From Bacteroidales bacterium (GTDB lineage: Bacteria; Bacteroidota; Bacteroidia; Bacteroidales; Porphyromonadaceae): a stretch of 40,629 nt of DNA. The notes beneath the pieces were generated by a model. It searched no databases. It worked only from the letters and a program-made list of their open reading frames with translations, and had not been told where the DNA came from. Position numbers and translations under genes: made by a program. The stretch is from NCBI GenBank assembly GCA_004555765.1, contig SFHG01000022.1, positions 1 through 40,629 on the forward strand, in the 5' to 3' direction. Position 1 is the stretch's first letter. The number at the start of each line of letters is the position of its first letter. Below are positions 24,524 to 31,681 of the stretch, piece after piece.

Positions 24524-26821
24524 TTACAGACGGTTGATGGTTTCATTTTGACTCTGTCCCTTGTAGCGATCTTTAGTCTTATTAAAACGCCAAGTAAAAT
24601 CAAGAGAAACGGAACGCCTGTCTTGATTATCTATCTGCGAAAATCGGATGTTGCCGATACTTCCGTGGTATTTATCGATTTCTCCCGCGAATAGATCCCT
24701 GCATTTGAGCGTCACGTCAATGGCTCCGTCCAGAAAAGACTTACCTAACCCTATGTTAACGATATGTACGGGTGAGAACGTGAAGATCTGTGATGTGGCA
24801 TTACTCCGATACTGGTATTCTACATTCAGATTGAGGTTCCAAGGCAGGTCGAAATTATTGTTGAAATCCACATATATAAGCGGTAGGCTCTTGAGTGCAT
24901 TCAATCTTTCGTCTCTCAACTTCTCGAAAATAATGGATGAGGTCAGAACGGGGTGATAGAAATCGAAGGAATAACTCAGATTCACGACTCCCTGAAACCT
25001 ATCGTTATGTCGATAATTCACCCACGTTGCAAGTAATTGGTTCGGGTTTTCCGGTCTCGTAAAGAAGTAATTTCCGATATAGTCTTTTGTATTTGTGTAG
25101 CTTAGTGCGAGGTAGAGAAACTTGTAGAGAAATTTATACTGCACTTGGAACGAAACAGCCGGCTTGAGCTCAGGGTTACCTAATTGCGAAGAATAGTGGT
25201 CAGAGTAGTAGGAGTAGTTGTTCAGCAAACTAAACTTAGGTCGTTCAACTGAATTCTTCAGGGAGACGGAATGGACAGTGTTTCCTAAGTATGTGGACGC
25301 AGAAATGTCGCCAAACAGGTTGGAGGAAACCGGGTTGAGGCTTTGGGCAGGGTCTATTTTATTCTCAAGTCGACCTTGCACATTTTCGTATCTGAGACCG
25401 ATTTGCAAGTTCACACCTTTGATCTTTGTCTTTAGGGAACCAAAGCCGGCCCACGTTGTCTCCGTAGTGTCGTACTCCGAGTTTTTCAAACCATTCGTTC
25501 TCCTATCACTCTTGCCGGTAATCCGCAAAAACTCTCCACCGAACTCGGAAGAAATCTTTGGCGTAATCTGATACTCGAATACCGGCTTCACGGAGAGCAT
25601 CGAGAAAGAAGAGCCGTTATCGAATTTGGAGAAGTTATCTCCGGTCACAGAGGAATGCTCCGACACCTGTTGCGCTCGGTCGCTATTCTTCAGGTAGAAA
25701 TCCAAGAAAAGGTCAGAGATGAGCTTGTCGCTCCAATCCTTATGCACATAGCCATTCAAGTGATGGGTGAGGGCTTTATCCTTCACTAAATTATCTCCGG
25801 AAATCCGGTCGGGACCATTGAGAAGCTGTGCGGCGGTTTCACTTACCGTCCTTAGATCCTGAACACTCCAACTACCGTTGTACTTAAACCCCACCTCCCA
25901 GTCATCATCCGTAGAGTACTCTGTTCCTAAGCTATAGTCCACTTCTTTCTCACTGTGCCCGACACCGTCCAGCTTCGTACTGATAGCGGTTTCTCCCTTA
26001 TTCAGCTCCGTTGTGATGTCCTGAAAGCTCCTTCTGCGATAGTCGGAGTAGGCAACGCCCCCAAATACTCGGAGCGCTTTGTTTTTGATGCTAAAATCCA
26101 GCGAATTATCGTGCGTAAAGCGTTTATTCGCTCTTAGAAAGGTGTGTCCCACAAGCGAAGTGCCTTCGAGAAAGGACGTGGTATTGATATTTACGACCGC
26201 TTTCTCAGTGGAGCCGTACCGTGCTCCCGGGGATGTATCCAAGTCTATGCTTTTGATGGACTTGACATCCATATTCTTGATCTCGCTCATAGACGAAATC
26301 TTCCTGCCGTTGACATAAAAGGATGGAGCAAATCCCTCCACGGTACTGATGCCGTTCTCGTTTGCGATCAATCCCGGTATTTTTCTCAATAAATCGGTCA
26401 GATTGCTTTCCTTTGCGAGTGTCGTCCCCGTTACATTGACTTCCAGGGTACTGCCCCGCATTTGGATGGTCGGACGCTCGCCTTTCACAACGACTTCCCC
26501 CAAGACGCTCGTCCGGGGTTCCATAAATATCGTATCGCCCATTTCTCCAAACGCCATCTTCTTTTCGGTAAAACCGAGACACTTGACGAAGATTGAGTCC
26601 GGAGCCAGAGGCACCTGCAGTTTGAAATACCCGTCTATATCGGAAATCGTACCGGAAATTTTAGGCGGTTTTAAATATTTTGCCACGACAGTGGCATAGG
26701 CCACGGCTGTTTGGTCAGTTGACAATATTAAGCCCGATAGCTCTATGCCTTTCGCCTCCTGTGCGATGAGCGACACTGTCCCATAACACATCGCAACAGC
26801 AATCAAAAGAATCTTTTTCAT
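24524..26821 (-). CDS. TonB-receptor-like outer-membrane barrel (barrel 2)
   Basis: The product is 765 residues from ATG 26821 (MKKILLIAVAMCYGTVSLIAQ signal peptide); an ATG six bases upstream is less likely. The CarboxypepD_reg-like domain is at about 25-100. A relatively complete plug domain follows (NLTDLLRKIPGLIANENG, FYVNGRKISSMSEIKNMDV, PGARYGSTEKAVVNINT), then the OMP_b-brl_3 barrel ending LDFTWRFNKTK. Of the four barrels it keeps the most standard TonB-receptor plug. No precursor peptide or maturase precedes it; only a repeat array and an exporter remnant lie between it and barrel 3. Confidence 0.85.
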   Translation of the reverse strand: MKKILLIAVAMCYGTVSLIAQEAKGIELSGLILSTDQTAVAYATVVAKYLKPPKISGTISDIDGYFKLQVPLAPDSIFVKCLGFTEKKMAFGEMGDTIFMEPRTSVLGEVVVKGERPTIQMRGSTLEVNVTGTTLAKESNLTDLLRKIPGLIANENGISTVEGFAPSFYVNGRKISSMSEIKNMDVKSIKSIDLDTSPGARYGSTEKAVVNINTTSFLEGTSLVGHTFLRANKRFTHDNSLDFSIKNKALRVFGGVAYSDYRRRSFQDITTELNKGETAISTKLDGVGHSEKEVDYSLGTEYSTDDDWEVGFKYNGSWSVQDLRTVSETAAQLLNGPDRISGDNLVKDKALTHHLNGYVHKDWSDKLISDLFLDFYLKNSDRAQQVSEHSSVTGDNFSKFDNGSSFSMLSVKPVFEYQITPKISSEFGGEFLRITGKSDRRTNGLKNSEYDTTETTWAGFGSLKTKIKGVNLQIGLRYENVQGRLENKIDPAQSLNPVSSNLFGDISASTYLGNTVHSVSLKNSVERPKFSLLNNYSYYSDHYSSQLGNPELKPAVSFQVQYKFLYKFLYLALSYTNTKDYIGNYFFTRPENPNQLLATWVNYRHNDRFQGVVNLSYSFDFYHPVLTSSIIFEKLRDERLNALKSLPLIYVDFNNNFDLPWNLNLNVEYQYRSNATSQIFTFSPVHIVNIGLGKSFLDGAIDVTLKCRDLFAGEIDKYHGSIGNIRFSQIDNQDRRSVSLDFTWRFNKTKDRYKGQSQNETINRL

Positions 26822-26955
26822 AAACAACTTATGCTTAACGTAATGAGTATCTTTCTTACCTCTTCCTTGTGAAAAACATCGGGGAGAGAGCTAACCGATG
26901 AATCTGACGGAACTGATAGCGCTGTAAATCGGGTACGGGTCAAAAAGATTTCTTC

Positions 26956-27047
26956 GGTCTGTATCTCGCAATCGTCTTGGTCTATACCTCGCAATTGTCT
27001 CGGTCTGTATCTCCTTTCGGCGTAGGTCTGTGCAAGCTTTCCCGCTT
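26956..27047. repeat. 23-bp-period array, 4 units, between barrels 2 and 3
   Basis: Units start at 26956, 26979, 27002 and 27025, each beginning GGTCT[G/A]T. The order of unit types at the right end (…CTCCTTTCGGCGTA, then …CAAGCTTTCCCGC) is the same as in the array at 31335. Confidence 0.75.
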
Positions 27048-27217
27048 GGCACGTACCAAAATAGTTCGTAGTCGCCGGGGTACAATTTGGACACGCCTTC
27101 CCCCGGAATATACGGAGACCGGGTACCAACCAATGGAGCGTGGCGGGTACTCGTGCGGGACACGTACAGCCCCGAAGCACGCCTGTGCCTCGGGGTCGCA
27201 ATCCATCGCATCCCGCT
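27033..27217. repeat. 185-bp repeat, copy A (other copy at 31481-31665)
   Basis: From CAAGCTTTCCCGC to CATCCCGCT the two copies have exactly the same length and about six differences by eye (roughly 97 percent identity). The right end is the exporter remnant; the left end runs into the 23-bp array. Confidence 0.85.
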
Positions 27218-27233
27218 GCCGGGGAAAGTGCAT
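27191..27233 (-). pseudogene. Exporter 5'-end remnant downstream of barrel 3
   Basis: ATG 27233 opens MHFPRQRDAMDCDP, a typical C39-peptidase start with Gly changed to Asp after the catalytic Cys. The sequence then leaves the family. It begins three bases after the stop of barrel 3, as an intact exporter gene would in an operon. Confidence 0.65.
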
Positions 27234-27236
27234 TGC

Positions 27237-29564
27237 TTACTCCTGGACTTTGACCATACTGTTGTCCTTGTCGTAGTTGTTGAGACCCCGATTCACACGC
27301 TGGCCTTTCTTACCAAACGAGAAGTCCCAAACGAGTCCGAGGGAGAGCATATTGCCATTATCCGGAATGAGGATCGTCCGAGAGCTTGGCACCACTTTGG
27401 AGAGATCCCGGGTATGGTATACGTCCCCCATCGGAATACCTACATAAAGCATTTGGGCGTAAAGGGTGAGGTTGTCACGACCCCACATAAAAGTCAAGCC
27501 CGAATTGGCTCCCGGTCGCGTGATAGTCTGATTGTAAAGCGATGCCGCGACGTCTGTATAGTACCCGGCAAGAGTGAAATCTTTGTAAGTAAAAAGAAGC
27601 GATAAATCCCAGTAGAAATCGTGGAGCTGCAGGGGATTGCCACCCACATCGCTTCTGAAATAGTTGTATCCCGCATTCCCGACTATGGTCATAAAGCCAA
27701 AAAGCTTGCTCCAAGTCAGGTTCAGCTCGGCACCGGTCTTGCTGTTAAAGAGACCGTTCTCGGGTCTGTTGACGAATACGTTTCGGGACGGGTCGTAAAT
27801 AATATTCGTATAGATAGGACTGAAAGTGTGGTTGTAAATCAGATCGACATAACCGCTGAATTTGTCCTTTTTGTAGCTTGCAGACAGCCGATTATTCAGA
27901 CCTGTGCCGGGCTTTAGGTCGGGGTTTCCGGCATAGAGCGTGAGGTCATCGTATCGTTGGGAGACAGGAGAGAGCTGGGAAAGCGCCGGCAGGTAGGGGG
28001 TCAGATAGCTGTTAAAAGAAAAGCTCCATTCATTTGTTGGCGAGTAGTAAAGAGCCAGGCTGCTCTGATTTTTCAAAAAAGTCCTGTGTTCGGTCTTGTC
28101 CGCAGTATAGAGGACTTTTAATCCCGTGCCGAGACTGTACTGTGTTGTCTTGGAGAGTCGCCCGGAAATCTGGCCGTAGAGGTAGCTGTTGTTTCGATCC
28201 AGTTGGTCGGTATAGCCGTCTTCTGAGAGGTACACATTTGAGGCCCTGCCGTAGCTGTTCTGCAAGCCGAGAGAGAGATACACTTTAGGGTGTATCAGTT
28301 TCCCGTAGCTTACTTCGCCCACTACGGAGTAGTATCTATTCTTTACCGGATTCGACACTGTGCCCGTCACCGTTTCATTCTCTTTATCCACGAGGTCACG
28401 GTTGTTTTCGCCCAGTGTCAGGCTTCCGACAATGTTGCTCTCCAATACTCCACCATCCTTGAAGTTGTGTTTGTAGTAGGCATCAAGAGCCGGGACATAG
28501 CCTTTGTAACGGCTAAGGCTCAGTCTCTCATAATCCGACCTGCCGGTTTCTGTCATCTCGGAACGGACATCATAGCTCTGCCTGCCAAATTCGTTGCGCC
28601 ACGTCAAACTAAGGAGGTTGCGATCGTCCGAGCGGTAGGTGTAGGTGAGATTAAGCCCTTGATTAAGTAAAAACATCGGGCTTTTATCGAGTCCTTTTTC
28701 CTCCCTTTTAATCTCCCCCTCCGGTTCCACAAAGGTCTGGGACATATCCTGCCGCCACTTCGGATAGTCCCTATAGCTGCCGTTATAGTTTAGGGTAAAG
28801 TCTGACTTGCCCTGGTGGTAGTTGGCGCTAATCCGGGCTTCTGCATTGCCTGTCCACAGGGCGCTTTTTAAGCTGGTATGAAGGTTACCGCCGTCTGTCC
28901 TTTCTTTCAAAATGACGTTCACATACCCGCCTTGCCCGCGGTCGATAAGCCGGATAGAGGGGAGGTCGGAGTACTCGAAGCGGAGAATCTTCTTAGGGTC
29001 GAGCTGAAGCACGTCGCTGAGCGTCTTAGGCACTCCGTCGATCATCCAGTAGATGCCTTTGCCACGAATGTCAGCCGTTTGGTGTGCCAAATCGACCTTC
29101 AGCCCTGAGAGACCGAGGTTGGAGAGGAGGGTGAGTGCATCGGGGCTGCTCTTAGCGAGGCTGACCTCCGGGAAGATGATCTCGCGGTCTATACGCTTGA
29201 GGTCACCCTGCACGACCACTTCACCGAGTGTCTTGTCGTCGGGACGCAGGTAAATGCGTCCAAGGTCTATCTTCGTTTGTCCTGCACCTTTGATGCCGAT
29301 CGTCACCGGCTGCATCCCCACGAAAGTGATGTGTAGATCCGCAACCTTTTGCCCTTCTGCTTGGATGGCGAAAGTGCCGTCATCCTTTGTGGCAAGTCCT
29401 GTGAGGGTCGCTCCTTTGCTGTCTCTGAGGCGGACGGATGCACCCGGCACAGCCGTCGAGTCGCTTGCCAAAAGCACCGTCCCGGTGACCGCCACCTCTT
29501 GAGAGGTGGCCTTTCCCGAAATAACCAATAGACTTGCAACGATTATCAATGTCCTTATGTTCAT
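27237..29564 (-). CDS. TonB-receptor-like outer-membrane barrel (barrel 3)
   Basis: The product has 775 residues: signal peptide MNIRTLIIVASLLVISGKATSQ, a CarboxypepD_reg-like domain (about 25-105), a degenerate plug (PDALTLLSNLGLSGLKVDL, IYWMIDGVPKTLSDV) and an OMP_b-brl_3 barrel ending SLGLVWDFSFGKKG plus a short tail. Its ATG overlaps the stop codon of the upstream maturase (ATGA at 29564-29561), so precursor, maturase and barrel form one translationally coupled operon. The likely role is handling of the mature peptide at the outer membrane; this is inferred. Confidence 0.85.
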   Translation of the reverse strand: MNIRTLIIVASLLVISGKATSQEVAVTGTVLLASDSTAVPGASVRLRDSKGATLTGLATKDDGTFAIQAEGQKVADLHITFVGMQPVTIGIKGAGQTKIDLGRIYLRPDDKTLGEVVVQGDLKRIDREIIFPEVSLAKSSPDALTLLSNLGLSGLKVDLAHQTADIRGKGIYWMIDGVPKTLSDVLQLDPKKILRFEYSDLPSIRLIDRGQGGYVNVILKERTDGGNLHTSLKSALWTGNAEARISANYHQGKSDFTLNYNGSYRDYPKWRQDMSQTFVEPEGEIKREEKGLDKSPMFLLNQGLNLTYTYRSDDRNLLSLTWRNEFGRQSYDVRSEMTETGRSDYERLSLSRYKGYVPALDAYYKHNFKDGGVLESNIVGSLTLGENNRDLVDKENETVTGTVSNPVKNRYYSVVGEVSYGKLIHPKVYLSLGLQNSYGRASNVYLSEDGYTDQLDRNNSYLYGQISGRLSKTTQYSLGTGLKVLYTADKTEHRTFLKNQSSLALYYSPTNEWSFSFNSYLTPYLPALSQLSPVSQRYDDLTLYAGNPDLKPGTGLNNRLSASYKKDKFSGYVDLIYNHTFSPIYTNIIYDPSRNVFVNRPENGLFNSKTGAELNLTWSKLFGFMTIVGNAGYNYFRSDVGGNPLQLHDFYWDLSLLFTYKDFTLAGYYTDVAASLYNQTITRPGANSGLTFMWGRDNLTLYAQMLYVGIPMGDVYHTRDLSKVVPSSRTILIPDNGNMLSLGLVWDFSFGKKGQRVNRGLNNYDKDNSMVKVQE

Positions 29565-29828
29565 AACTTTTCTTTGAGTAATTGTCTTTGATTGATGATG
29601 TTTGAAAAAATGTCTAAAACGACCCTGTCTTTTTCTTTTTCATTGTCGTTGAAAATGCAATAATCTTTCCTGCCATATTGGATGACCTTTTGCGAGCAGG
29701 CTCCATTACAGATTGGTCGTATTCGACAAGCAGAACATTTTTCGCTTTTAATCCTGTAATCGCCCCCTCTTAGAGCTTGGCATTCGCTCTCCCAAATTAT
29801 GTCGCCATTCTCATTTAAGTAACCGTCC
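29561..29828 (-). CDS. C-terminal SPASM part of maturase 1 (displaced frame)
   Basis: The minus-strand frame reads DGYLNENGDIIW, then KCSACRIRPICNGACSQKV and YCIFN, and ends KEKL before TGA at 29561. The cysteine pattern CxxC...C...C is the second half of a SPASM domain. It continues the radical SAM protein in the -1 frame. The segment that normally precedes it, with the strand-Cys motif (G-x-L-Y-K-C in maturase 2), is missing. Both a base loss and a deletion of about 20 codons are therefore suggested. Confidence 0.7.
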
Positions 29829-30681
29829 CTTGGGGTATTAAACTATTCAGATAGTCAGCATAACAGGGACGATGTAAGTTATTAAAAATGGGTCGAGATG
29901 CATTTATGCCCAAATTGGCGAATGTATCCAAAACTTCATCAATTTCTTTATGTAGATCAATAAATGAATTCTGCCAGACTTGATGGAAATTCACAAATAG
30001 CTTGGGGAAATGAATAGAATCTATCTTCGTTATAATATCTTCTGATATGGTGCTCAGTGAGGCAATGTTTTTATCAGTATAATTTACTCGCAAAGTAACA
30101 AAGAAACCATTTTCCAATAATGCATTCACATTCTCCATAATAAGGTCATACGTCTGCTTTAACTCCTTGGAAATTCTTACAGTATCGTGAAATTCTCTAC
30201 TTCCATCTAACGTAATTTGGAAACTTACAGGATTGAAGTTTTTCAAAAATTGGATTTTTTCTTCGTCCACTAATGTTCCGTTTGTTGTAAATCCAATGGT
30301 GTATTTCTTTCCTTTATCCTCAATTATTTTCCTTGCAGGCTCCAATATTTTGACAACAACTTCATCAAAGGCCTTGAAAGGTTCACCTCCGAAAAAAGAT
30401 AAGTTGATAACCTGCTGACTATCGGATATATGATCTACTAATTTGAGTGTTGAGGCAATGACCTTTTCCGGCATCACCGAGCCTTTCTGTTTTGCTTCAT
30501 AACAATACCAACAATGTAAGTTGCAATCAAGAGTTGGATTGACAATTAATCGGAAAAAGTCTGTCTGTTGAATTACTCTTCTATCAATGTCATTAACGAC
30601 ATCGATTTCGTCAACTGCATTGTCAATTAAGATTCCACTCTCAACGAGTTGATCATATAGCTTATGTGGTTTCATTTTCAT
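29815..30681 (-). CDS. Radical SAM peptide maturase 1 (N-terminal part, frame broken)
   Basis: ATG 30681 was chosen because the upstream TTG (30705) lies inside a hairpin. The radical SAM cluster motif is C53-NLH-C57-WY-C60, followed by FFGGEP, FTTNGTLV and FQITLDGSREFHDT. The 50-residue N-terminus (LYDQLVESGILIDNAVDEID) is typical of SPASM maturases. The enzyme would use [4Fe-4S]/SAM radical chemistry to modify the adjacent GG-leader peptide. The frame stops at 29815 just after PCYADYLNSLIP, before most of the SPASM domain, so the enzyme is probably inactive unless the break is a sequence error. Base composition is clearly AT-richer than that of the barrel genes. Confidence 0.85.
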   Translation of the reverse strand: MKMKPHKLYDQLVESGILIDNAVDEIDVVNDIDRRVIQQTDFFRLIVNPTLDCNLHCWYCYEAKQKGSVMPEKVIASTLKLVDHISDSQQVINLSFFGGEPFKAFDEVVVKILEPARKIIEDKGKKYTIGFTTNGTLVDEEKIQFLKNFNPVSFQITLDGSREFHDTVRISKELKQTYDLIMENVNALLENGFFVTLRVNYTDKNIASLSTISEDIITKIDSIHFPKLFVNFHQVWQNSFIDLHKEIDEVLDTFANLGINASRPIFNNLHRPCYADYLNSLIPQGTVT

Positions 30682-30694
30682 GGGCTTAGTTCGT

Positions 30695-30731
30695 GAGGTG
30701 GACAATAGTTATGTCAACTATTGCCCACCTC
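30695..30731. promoter_or_regulatory. Stem-loop between precursor 1 and maturase 1
   Basis: A 16-bp stem with one G-T wobble (GAGGTGGACAATAGTT with AACTATTGCCCACCTC) and a 5-base loop fills the gap between the precursor stop (30736) and the maturase ATG (30681). In RiPP operons such hairpins commonly lower expression of the maturase relative to the peptide. On the plus strand CTTTTT follows, so it could also terminate antisense transcription. Confidence 0.7.
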
Positions 30732-30735
30732 CTTT

Positions 30736-30945
30736 TTATTGTTTTGAGATTTCGTGCGATCCGCCACAGCCGGAAGCACAATTACCTCCATGGCAATTAT
30801 TTACTACGCCACAATCGGCAAGCGCATTGATGTCAGACGATTCGCCAGACGAATTATCTGACTTTCCGCCATCGAGGAAGACCATTTCTTGGTCAGAAAG
30901 AAGCTCAGTGGCTTCTGAGTTTAGAAACTTATCGATATTACTCAT
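30736..30945 (-). CDS. GG-leader RiPP precursor peptide 1, Cys-rich core
   Basis: The product has 69 residues. Leader 1-27 ends in LSDQEMVFLDGG, the GG-type leader of the Bacteroidales rSAM-modified peptides. The core of 42 residues carries Cys45, 51, 56 and 60 in DCGVVNNCHGGNCASGC, with Gly/Asn/Ser between them. It lies directly upstream of a radical SAM maturase and barrel 3. The expected fate is modification by the maturase, leader cleavage by a C39 peptidase and export. The exporter gene here is only a remnant. The ending SGCGGSHEISKQ has no known equivalent that I can name. Confidence 0.82.
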   Translation of the reverse strand: MSNIDKFLNSEATELLSDQEMVFLDGGKSDNSSGESSDINALADCGVVNNCHGGNCASGCGGSHEISKQ

Positions 30946-31334
30946 AAGTAAATATATATAAGAAGTTATACCCCCATTAACCTCAGAGGGTATTTGGTCT
31001 TTACAGTGTGGTCTGCAGCTTATCCCGGTGCCGCGGTAGCTGAAACCACGCCTGCGGTGACCCCGGCTATTTGATCGGAATAGGCAGGTCTTTGCAAGAA
31101 GTTGGAGGACACGTCCTCCGCCTTTCGAGACGCACCGGTATCTTTCACTAATCGAGCTCTATAGTGAACTGTTCCTTCGCTAAGGAAACACGGGAGGACA
31201 ATGAGCAATCAAAAAGTATCCCGCACTGCCTCCGCTTCAAATTTATCAAATATTCTCAAAAAAACAACAGACAAAGTATTTTTTACGCGCCACAGATTCT
31301 CGTACCAAGCGCATAGGGTCAAAAAGATTTCTTT

Positions 31335-31495
31335 GGTCTGTACCTCGTGACCGTCTTGGTCTATACCTCGCAATCGTCTTGGTCTGTGTCTCCTTTCGAC
31401 GTGGGTCTGTATCTCCTTTCGACGTGGGTCTGTATCTCCTTTCGGCGTAGGTCTGTATCCCGTCCCGGCATAGGTACGCGCAAGCTTTCCCGCCC
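31335..31495. repeat. 23-bp-period array, 7 units, between precursor 1 and barrel 4
   Basis: Units start at 31335, 31358, 31381, 31404, 31427, 31450 and 31473, all exactly 23 bp. The first half is conserved (GGTCTGTATCTC and variants); the second half has a few recurring versions (GCAATCGTCTT, CTTTCGACGTG, CTTTCGGCGTA). The stretch 30961-31320 before it has no credible gene; it holds the palindrome GGAGGACACGTCCTCC near 31115 and the 5' region of precursor 1. Confidence 0.85.
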
Positions 31496-31665
31496 GGCAC
31501 GTACCAAAATAGTTCGTAGTCGCCGGGGTACAATTTGGACACGCCTTTCCCCGGAATATACGGAGACCGGGTACCAACCAATGGAGCGTGGCGGGTACTC
31601 GTGCGGGACACGTACAGCCCCGAAGCACGCCTGTGCCTCGGGACCGCAGTCCATCGCATCCCGCT
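31481..31665. repeat. 185-bp repeat, copy B
   Basis: This is the same element as 27033-27217. It joins the end of the 23-bp array to the exporter remnant behind barrel 4. Confidence 0.85.
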
Positions 31666-31668
31666 ACA
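31640..31668 (-). pseudogene. Exporter 5'-end remnant downstream of barrel 4
   Basis: The minus strand keeps GCGGGATGCGATGGACTGCGG (in part), which encodes the DAMDCGP catalytic start of a C39 peptidase, about 16 bases after the stop of barrel 4. The first codons are lost and the downstream part is the 185-bp repeat. Confidence 0.55.
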
Positions 31669-31681
31669 AAGGACTTTTTTG

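Noticed and set aside
26982..27233. 83-residue ORF starting MHFPRQRDAMDCDP as an intact small gene
   Set aside because: Only the first 12 or so codons resemble a C39 peptidase; the rest reads through the 185-bp repeat and 23-bp array.
27087..27605. Plus-strand 172-residue ORF opposite barrel 3
   Set aside because: It is antisense to the well-supported barrel gene and to the repeat, with no domain.
31020..31208. 62-residue minus-strand ORF upstream of precursor 1
   Set aside because: It has no recognisable domain, no promoter or ribosome site, and lies across a palindrome; I cannot support it as a gene.
31335..31495. CRISPR-like reading of the 23-bp arrays
   Set aside because: The conserved part is about 12 bases and the variable halves recur between arrays, which unique spacers would not do.
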